This document shows positions 57,074 through 64,000 of a stretch of DNA of 64,000 nt, piece by piece. Origin of the DNA: Pseudeuparius sepicola. Lineage: Eukaryota; Arthropoda; Insecta; Coleoptera; Anthribidae. Location: assembly GCA_963920635.1 (NCBI GenBank), contig OY987298.1, positions 23,221,647 through 23,285,646 on the forward strand, given 5' to 3'. The first letter of the stretch is position 1. Each line of letters opens with the position of its first letter. The translations under genes and the position numbers were made by a program. The notes under the pieces are model-generated. The model was not told the DNA's origin. It saw nothing but the letters and a program-made list of their open reading frames with translations, and did no database searches.

Positions 57074-58199
57074 CACGGGCTTAGCCAGGATTTAGTTTTG
57101 GGGGGGTTTAGTTTGAGAAGTAAATAAAACAACAAAAATATACTTACATGAAATTTAATATCTATATATTCATCCGAAAAACTACGAGATATTTATAAAG
57201 TTCTTAACTTTAAATGAAATGGATAAATTAATTTCGTTCCTCTGCGCTAAATCTAAAACCATTAAAGAAGAAATCTTCGGCTTTTTCTTTTGAATATATC
57301 CACTACTTCATCTGCATGAATTTCTGTTCCATAGTGAATGTTCATTAACCATTAAGTCTGTTTTCACTTGTAGTGTTTCGTAAATAGTTTTTCAGTCTCC
57401 TTAGGCTCGAGAAAGACCTTTCTGGGGTAGCAGTGGATACAGGAATGGTAGCCAAGATTTGTAGTATTGTGTAAATATTAGGATAAAGGTTTTTATCGCA
57501 CATATCTAGGCATTCCAAACTAGATTTCGGGGTAGGCAGTCTTCTTATCAGCATGCAAGGTAGCTGAAGCTTTGATAGCTAAATCCAAATTTGTTTCTTT
57601 ATTAGAAACCCCTTGACCTTGACTACACCACTTTTTCCAGTAGTCCATACCTTTAGGTTTATCACCCTTCCTTTTTTTCCCCTCCATTTTTCGACAGTAA
57701 TAATGATTCACGTATCTAAACTTAACAAGGTCATCGAATAACAGCGCACTAAAATTACTCACTTACACGGTACACTTAATTCTCTTCACTATTCGTTCAC
57801 CACTTTTCACTTTTATTCGCTTCGAGTTCGCATGGAACAATACTGCCGTAAGCGCGGTCACGCGCCGCGGCGCCGCTTATATAGCAGCCCAGTAGCCGTC
57901 CAGAAACTTCCACGAACTTCCACAAAGTTCCGCTCATTTCGACCTAGGGGCGTGGCGAATAATCGAGAAACAACGCAAAGTGTCCCTACAATACAAAATA
58001 GTTCGGCTGCAACTGCGTCTGCCTCTCGTCAAAAGATGGCGCTAGGCGCTACTATTACTACATAATATATTCAAACGTAATAATAATTTAACTCTTCACT
58101 CCTCGTATTTTTTCGATATAATATTAGGTAATATTTTGCTTATTTCGGGGGGGGGGGGGGGTTTGAACCCCCGAAACCTCCCTCTTGGCTACGCCCGTG
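57074..58199 (-). mobile_element. Internally deleted DUF4371-type hAT, copy 2 (inverted)
   Basis: CACGGGCTTAGCCAGG at the left and GGCTACGCCCGTG at the right. A perfect 8-bp duplication, ATAGGCGC, flanks it (57066-57073 and 58200-58207). Same organisation as copy 1 on the opposite strand, with TATA box and GAA/TTC repeats near 57878-57930. It keeps about 30 bp more of the transposase at the deletion junction. Confidence 0.9.
57300..57687 (-). pseudogene. hAT transposase, N- and C-termini fused (copy 2)
   Basis: The ATG at 57687 gives MEGKKRKGDKPKGMDYWKKW and reads to KTA YPEI. A second frame gives SLECLDMCDKNLYPNIYTIL and carries on through the ATPERSFSSLRRLKNYL dimerisation block to NRLNG and a stop at 57345. 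Compared with copy 1 it retains the LECLDMCDKNLYPN stretch, so the two copies come from slightly different deletion derivatives or copy 1 lost more. Confidence 0.75.
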
Positions 58200-58207
58200 A
58201 TAGGCGC

Positions 58208-59485
58208 GCTACTGTAAATAAAGGCACCCTCTGCTTTGTTTCATGTCGTTACCAAGCTCGGGCTTAGAACTTATTCTCTGGGGAACACCGGTGTTTGAAC
58301 TTCGGAAAATGCTCGAAACGACCTTTATTCAATCGGCTTTCATCTTCCCCTTTTGTTTTAGAACTTGACGCTAATACCCTTAGTATACTTGAGGAAAGAA
58401 ATTTGCTGATGGCATTAGGAATGAGGGGAGATAGCTGTTACCCGATTAATATTGAGAAGGCGACAAGAAAAAATTTATAGGTTTGTTTAAAAGAAGCCTT
58501 ATTACGTCCCAAAAAGTGCAATTAAGAAAAAAATTATTTAATATTATTAACAACATAATATACAATAATTCGGTATAACAAAAATGTTACTAGTGGTTAA
58601 AAGAAAAGCTAGGGAATGATTATATTATATTGGACAGTGTGGAAAATAAAGTGGGCATTATAAGGGGGGAAAATTTTGCTTGCAGAACTATTTAAAATTT
58701 GTTCAGAATGCAAATTTAACTTCCCGTACAAAATTTTTAAACAATCGGCATACCTTGATTTTTTTTCATTTTTCCATTTTTGCGGTTTTAGTGAAGTATA
58801 TTTTTTGTCGAAATATTTGAAGAAAAGTTGTTCAGAAGGCCCTGTTCCAAATTTTAAAACAATCGGCATACTTTTGATTTGTTCCAAAACAAAAGGTGAA
58901 ATTAAAAAAAACAAAGTGTTCCGATTGTTTTTAAATTTTGAGGGAACTTATGTATATTTGCATTCTGAACAACTTTTTTAATAAACATTTTCGGTAACTC
59001 GCAAAGATAGTTTACGTGAACTGAAAATGAATAAATTTCCCTTCAAGGCCTGCTTGATTTTTAAAATATAAAAATATGGTGCAAATTAGTTTCTAATCAA
59101 GCAAGGCTGGTCCCCAAAGTTCAAGTTTCAACTCGAACATTTTTCGCCTTTCATACCTATTGTTAAGTCGATCTGGGGAGATCCTGTATAACATAAAAAA
59201 TGTTGGTTTTTTTTTTCATTCGATAGTAGCGATAAAAATTGTCGTTTTCTAAAATGTTTCAAGTAAAATTTGTTTAAGTAGGTATATTTTTAACCATCGG
59301 TTTTTTGGAGCAAATTTTGATAATTTCATGAATGTTAATTTGGAACTATATGTATTTCAACAATAAAAACAATAATTATTTAAATTAGTTGAAAAGCGTT
59401 AAAATAACTGAATAGGCGTTTGTTAAATGTGAATTTTATTTTGGATTCTCTCGCTCCAAAATACAGTGTTTGATCTGGAACACCC
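58208..59485. other. Unassigned AT-rich DNA
   Basis: No gene. An internally repetitive stretch (58690-58980) repeats AACAATCGGCATAC and TTCAGAA motifs two or three times. A lone right-type end GGAGATCCTGTATAAC lies near 59176. Confidence 0.35.
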
Positions 59486-60869
59486 CTGTAAAATTTGAAC
59501 TGGCTTACGGATTTTAACGATTTTTTTTTGTATACAGGGCCCTCCTAGACGTACTTATCAAACACTTTTCAATGACCATACGATTATTCCAGGGCCGGAT
59601 TAAAAAATTTTTTTGGTAAGGTATCAGCGATTTTTTTATCGGAAATCTGATAACGTGGCGTTAATCAGCGCCCCTGAAAACCCCCAGATTCCAAATTTCA
59701 AGAAATTATTCCCACAAATTATACTTTTTACACTGCATCACAATTGCAAAAAATCAAAATTTCAATTTGAGTTCAGCTATTAAGGTGGCTATGGAAACAA
59801 GTGAAAATGGTAAAAAGAGGTCCACAGGGGACAATAGTAATAAACCTGATCGGAAACTGTACTCGGTTTCTCTTTTCAGTATTGCTGTATAGTACAAATT
59901 TTATGCCATTTGAGACGTAAGAGAGCTCGCTGCCGTCGCAGGCAGTCGTGCAAGTGCAAACACTTTGAGAAACGTTAATTTTTACATTTTTTTGGTACAA
60001 ATAATAAAGTATAAGATTATACACTACAAAGTACGTATTTGAAGAATGTAATTAAAAGCAGCAATATTTTAAACGGCAGAAAAGTATTGACGAATCGATT
60101 AGAAATTAAATTTTATACCCACTAAATTATTTGTAACACCTAAATTATTTTAGCGACATCAACCCCTGAATAACATTTGTTGTAAAAATTCATAAACTGA
60201 CATTTCTACAAGCCATTGTTTTTCCACGGCTGCCTGCGACGGCAGCGAGCTCTCTTGCGTCTCAAATAGCATAAAATTTGTACTGTACAGCAAAAATGAA
60301 AAGAGAAACCGAGTACAGTTTCCGATCAGGTTTATTACCATTGTCCCCTGTGGACCTCTTTTTACCATTTTCACTTGTTTCCATAGCCACCTTAATAGCT
60401 GAACTCAAATTGAAATTTTGATTTTTTTGCAATTGTGATGCAGTGTAAAAAGTATAATTCGTGGGAATAATTTCTTGAAATTTGGATTCTGGGGGTTTTC
60501 AGGGCCGCTGATTAACGCCACGTTATCAGATTTCCGACAAAAAATCGCTGATACCTTAACTCGAAATTTTGGTCCATTTAATTTTTAATTGGGTTTTTCG
60601 CCACCAAACTGATTGAAAGACAACTTTTTCAAGTTGCCTCGAAAATTCATAAATTATTAACACTGAACGAACGAAACTTTAAACGTGTAACTCAAAAAAT
60701 AACTTCAACAAATTTGTTTTCTGAGCTTTCGGGGGATAAATCTTCCTCCTTTCTCAAAGATCATGTCACGTCAAAGTGAAGTGACAGATTAATAAATTTC
60801 AGGTTAAAATGTCATGACAACAGAAACAATAGCCTAGCCACCTGCCTGATATTGTACCCTGTGTTTTAT

Positions 60870-61078
60870 CTAATTATCTATACTAACTTCTCTTTGAATA
60901 AGTGGCAATACTATTTTACTGAATTCCAATGAACATTCAGCAACACAGTTGCCCGTATTTCCTAGAATAAATGCAGATTCTTTAATTTTTCGTCTATTTC
61001 CTACTTCTTCTTTTAGAATTGGTTTGGAACTATCCCACAATATCCTATGATTGTTATTAAAGGAATGTTCACATATTA
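60870..61078 (-). pseudogene. Inverted copy of the PLE C-terminus
   Basis: The minus strand reads VICEHSFNNNHRILWDSSKP, then a lysine-rich stretch, to VSIDN and a stop. This is almost identical to the + strand C-terminus at 62357-62563 (differences such as LGNTG/LLNTG). It lies in the left arm of the compound palindrome, so it was generated with the arm rather than by a separate insertion. Confidence 0.8.
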
Positions 61079-61094
61079 CATTCACACTCTTAAC

Positions 61095-62563
61095 TCCGCA
61101 TCATTCAAAACCTCCACACCTATACGGATTACCAAAAATACACAAAACTAACATATCCTCTTCGCCCCATTGTAAGTTCATTAAATTCGCCATGTCATTC
61201 GTTAGCAAAATATTTACTTAAAATTGTTAATCCGTTAGTAGGAAACTCAAATTCATTTATCAGAAACAGTAATCATTTTCTAGAAAAAATTAGTCACATC
61301 AATTTCCGGATCATTATATATTAGCTAGCTTTGATGTGGTTAGTCTTTTTACAAATGTCGCTGTTGACAAATCATTGAATATTTTACGCAGAAAGTTAGA
61401 AAATGATCAGACTTTAGTATACAGGACAAATTTGAATATAGATGCAATATTAGAACTAACAACAATATGTGTTAAAACCACTTATTTTCAACTAGGAAAT
61501 GAATTTTACCCGCAGGAATTTGGAATGGCTATGGGGTCTCCTTTATCACCATTCATAAGCAATTTATTCATGGAAGATTTTGAACAAAATGAATTGACTA
61601 GATATGTTCACCAACCTAATGTTTGGTGGAGATATGTAGATGACATATTTGTTATATGGGAACATGGGGTAGATGAGTTAAATTCATTATTAAATTTTAT
61701 AAACTCTCAAGAACCTTCTATTAAGTTTACCTTAGAAATTGAAAATAATAATGAATTACCTTTCTTAGATGTTTCTATACTGAAATCAGATAATATAGAA
61801 ACTAGTGTCTATAGAAAACCAACACATACTAATAGATATCTCCATTTCAACTCCAATCATCATATTAGTGTTAAAAAAGGAGTAATTAAAAGTTTGTATG
61901 ACAGGGCTAGAACGATTTGTTCTAATAACACAAAATTTGAGGAAGAAATTAAACATATAAAACATGTTCTTGAGAAGAATAGTTATCCTATTGAATTTGT
62001 TGAGCAAGTTTTTCAGGATTGCCAACAAAATAACAATGCTAATGGAATTAGAGAAATAAATCTGGTGGACCGACCAGTAAATTTAATAATTCCTTATATT
62101 CCTGGACTGTCAGATAAGCTAAAACGTATAGGCAATCGTTTTAATGTGAGAACAGTATTTAAAACCAAAAATACATTAAGATCGATGCTAGTTAAAACAA
62201 AACCATTTAATGAGTTACAAAGTTCAAAAAATTGCATTTATAAAATGCCTTGTGAATGTGGAAAGTTCTATGTTGGGGAGACTTTGTAGGCCATTTAACG
62301 TTCGTTTAAAAGAACATAAAAATTATATCAGGCAAAATCAAATTTCGAAGTCAAAAATATGTGAACATTCCTTTAATAACAATCATAGGATATTGTGGGA
62401 TAGTTCCAAACCAATTCTAAAAGAAGAAGTAGGAAATAGACGAAAAATTAAAGAATCTGCATTTATTCTATTAAATACGGGCAACTGTGTTGCTGAATGT
62501 TCAGTGGAATTCAGTAAAATATTATTGCCACTTATTCAAACAGAAGTTAGTATAGATAATTAG
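61095..62563 (+). pseudogene. Penelope-like reverse transcriptase with GIY-YIG endonuclease, frameshifted
   Basis: Readable in four pieces. HLYGLPKIHK (61118 onward); PIVSSLNSPCHSLAKYLLKI to about 61310 in a second frame; then DHYILASFDVVSLFTNV (motif A) in the long frame that includes GMAMGSPLSPFISNLFMEDF (motif B), WWRYVDDIFVIWEHG (catalytic YVDD, motif C), and LPFLDVSILKSD with YRKPTHTNRYLHFNSNHH. The endonuclease starts IYKMPCECGKFYVGET near 62240-62284. A frameshift at about 62284 moves to the frame with RPFNVRLKEHKNYIRQNQ and the H-S-F-N-N-N-H motif, ending VSIDN at 62563. The catalytic residues are present, but three shifts make it non-functional. The N-terminal region is absent. Confidence 0.9.
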
Positions 62564-63240
62564 ATAAAACACAGGGTACAATATCAGGCAGGTGGCTAGG
62601 CTATTGTTTCTGTTGTCATGACATTTTAACCTGAAATTTATTAATCTGTCACTTCACTTTGACGTGACATGATCTTTGAGAAAGGAGGAAGATTTATCCT
62701 CCGAAAGCTCAGAAAAAAAATTTGTTGAAGTTATTTTTTGAGTTACACGTTTAAATTTTCGTTCGTTCAGTGTTAATAATTTATGAATTTTCGTGGCAAC
62801 TTGAAAAAGTTGTCTTTCAATAAGTTTGGTGGCGAAAAACCCAATTAAAAATTAAATGGACCAAAATTTCGAGTTAAGGTATCAGCGATTTTTTGTCGGA
62901 AATCTGATAACGTGGCGTTAATCAGCGGCCCTGAAAACCCCCAGAATCCAAATTTCAAGAAATTATTCCCACGAATTATACTTTTTACACTGCATCACAA
63001 TTGCATCACAATAAATTTGAGAAAATATCGAAATTTTGGGTCAAAAAAAATTTTCATCGGGCCCTGGAATAATCGTATGGTCATTGAAAAGTGTTTGATA
63101 AGTGCGTCTAGGGGGGCCCTGTATACAAAAAAAAATCGTTAAAATCCGTAAGCCAGTTCAAATTTTACAGTGGTTTTACGAGACACCCTGTATATGTAAG
63201 TAAATACATAAATATTTTTTAGTAAATTCAAAAGCATCTA

Positions 63241-63624
63241 TACAGGGTGACTCTGAAATAACTGGCATCCTTTTCTTGGGTAAGAGAGATGGTCATTCTG
63301 AATAACTTTTCTTAATCAATTTTTTTCCTATCGCCGAAATTTTTCTCTAATTTTTTAAAATTTACCAACATTTATTTCATACACAGCGGATAGAATAGCG
63401 TAAACTCGGTCTCAAAACATTACTACATTAGTTGATGATTTACCATTTTCTACTCGGTTGTTGGCAGGGCGCCAGTGCCGTGTTTTCATAGAGGGGGGAT
63501 TTTGAGGGAATGAATTATAAAAACATGTCGGCGCTAGGAAAAAAATTATTAAGAAAAGTGGTTCAGAATGACCATCTCTATTACCCAAAAAAAGGATGCC
63601 AGTTATTTCAGACTCACCCTGTAT
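63241..63624. mobile_element. 384-bp palindromic MITE, ACAGGGTGACTC ends
   Basis: TACAGGGTGACTCTGAAATA and its inverse at 63605-63624, with arms of about 90 bp that include GGCATCC and GGTCATTCTGAA. The spacer of about 200 bp is unique and non-coding. Confidence 0.8.
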
Positions 63625-63651
63625 AATTTTTATTTCACTCATTTTTAGGCT

Positions 63652-63876
63652 TTCACGGCGCCGTGGTCGATGGAAATCTGCTAGACATGTCGCTAGTGTA
63701 ACTGAGTGTATCTTTAGTGGTGACTCGTACATTGACGGATTGTAACTGATCATCAAATGCCCGAGTAATATCTAGTGGCGACCTAACTGATAATCATTTG
63801 CAACCCAACAGGACGAATCGTCACTGAAGATGCTTACGCGGGTATGATTTCCATCGACCACGGTGCGACACCCTAG
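63652..63876. repeat. Short repeat with inverted ends CCGTGGTCGATGGAAATC
   Basis: GCCGTGGTCGATGGAAATC at about 63660 and its inverse at 63847-63864, about 200 bp apart. The interior has CATTTGATGATCAGTTACAA-like sequence on the minus strand. Probably a MITE or the tail of a larger element; class unknown. Confidence 0.5.
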
Positions 63877-64000
63877 AAATTTTGTTTTCATATTTTAATT
63901 TATACTATGTTTTTTAAATATTACTAAATATTACAAAATATGTTAAAAGTTACAATACAATATTTCACTACTAATGTCCATATATTTTTTCTGAATATAT

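Larger units (their letters stand above)
59486..63165. mobile_element. Compound palindrome enclosing a Penelope-like element
   Basis: The outermost arms (from TGTAAAATTTGAACTGGCTT at 59486 and the inverse ending near 63165) enclose TATACAGGGCCCTC ends. Inside, block A (about 59610-59760, AGGTATCAGCGATTTTTTAT) is followed by its own inverse at about 60420-60560, forming a first palindrome centred near 60090. Then the 30006-type block at 60583 pairs with 62655-62860. The right flank repeats A once more (62878-63000). The order is A, inverse A, C, inverse PLE tail, PLE, inverse C, A. The copy at 30006-30413 shows the C palindrome without the PLE. Confidence 0.75.

Noticed and set aside
58141..58163. 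Long G-run (and the C-run at 45259-45275) as a G-quadruplex regulatory site
   Set aside because: These homopolymers belong to the hAT ends in both copies and vary in length. No independent evidence of a regulatory role.
1..64000. Bacterial-type features (operons, CRISPR arrays, rRNA, riboswitches)
   Set aside because: Nothing in the sequence supports them. Gene structure, splice signals and mobile elements are eukaryotic. The repeats seen are transposon arms and one minisatellite, not spacer arrays.

Overview
The window looks like AT-rich insect nuclear DNA, or at least arthropod DNA. It holds one confident piece of a host gene. The rest is mostly transposable elements, many nested inside one another. 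Evidence for an insect: a spliced exon matching the insect RGK (Rad/Gem/Kir-like) GTPase family (19769-20067, + strand), Tc1 and mariner elements, hAT elements of the DUF4371 type, a TTAA-flanked piggyBac-like insertion, Penelope-like retroelements (PLEs) with GIY-YIG domains, a non-LTR retrotransposon tail, and scattered TAGGTAGGTAC-type runs. I cannot name the order. There are no bacterial genes, operons or CRISPR arrays. No GTPase (G) domain exon for the RGK gene was seen downstream, so much of the window to the right may be an intron of that gene (inference).

Layout. 1-6.2 kb: two long palindromic elements with ACAGGGTG ends, one holding the N-terminal and the other the C-terminal part of a mariner-type transposase. 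6.7-7.3 kb: 3' end of a non-LTR retrotransposon (minus strand). 8.9-13.7 kb: an interval bounded by 84-bp inverted repeats, with two MITEs, a palindrome, an exon-like ORF and an intact DD34E Tc1 transposase inside. 13.7-20.2 kb: mostly low-repeat DNA with the RGK exon and one exon-like ORF (15688-15929). 20.3-25.7 kb: four palindromes, one carrying a hammerhead-ribozyme motif and split by a 1.05-kb hAT, then a tRNA-like sequence. 27.0-31.8 kb: a palindrome split by a 4.0-kb TTAA insertion. 33.6-40.9 kb: two copies of a TAGGCCAGGG-ended element, one split by a 1.64-kb palindrome with hammerhead motifs and the other sitting inside a dead mariner, plus a DUF4371 hAT relic and a minisatellite. 40.9-44.5 kb: a palindrome tandemly duplicated at about 1.75 kb. 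45.2-46.3 and 57.1-58.2 kb: twin internally deleted hATs with perfect 8-bp target duplications. 46.7-48.2 kb: a palindrome with a 9-bp target duplication. 52.1-56.1 kb: two PLE remnants. 59.5-63.2 kb: a compound palindrome whose core is a frameshifted PLE reverse transcriptase. 63.2-63.9 kb: two MITEs.

The main theme is palindromes. At least twelve near-perfect inverted repeats of 0.2-3.7 kb have unrelated interiors. In three of them the arms contain older insertions in mirror image (inner terminal motifs at 47.1/47.8 kb, a PLE 3' end at 60.9/62.4 kb, inner termini at 20.8/21.4 kb). This suggests an inverted-duplication process acting after the insertions, rather than ordinary long terminal repeats.

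The best candidate for something little described is the pair of palindromes at 34260-35900 and about 23935-25205. Both carry hammerhead cores with a self-complementary stem III. One is a clean insertion with a 12-bp target duplication and an empty site readable in a sister copy within this window. Apart from the Tc1 ORF, no transposase or reverse transcriptase here appears intact.
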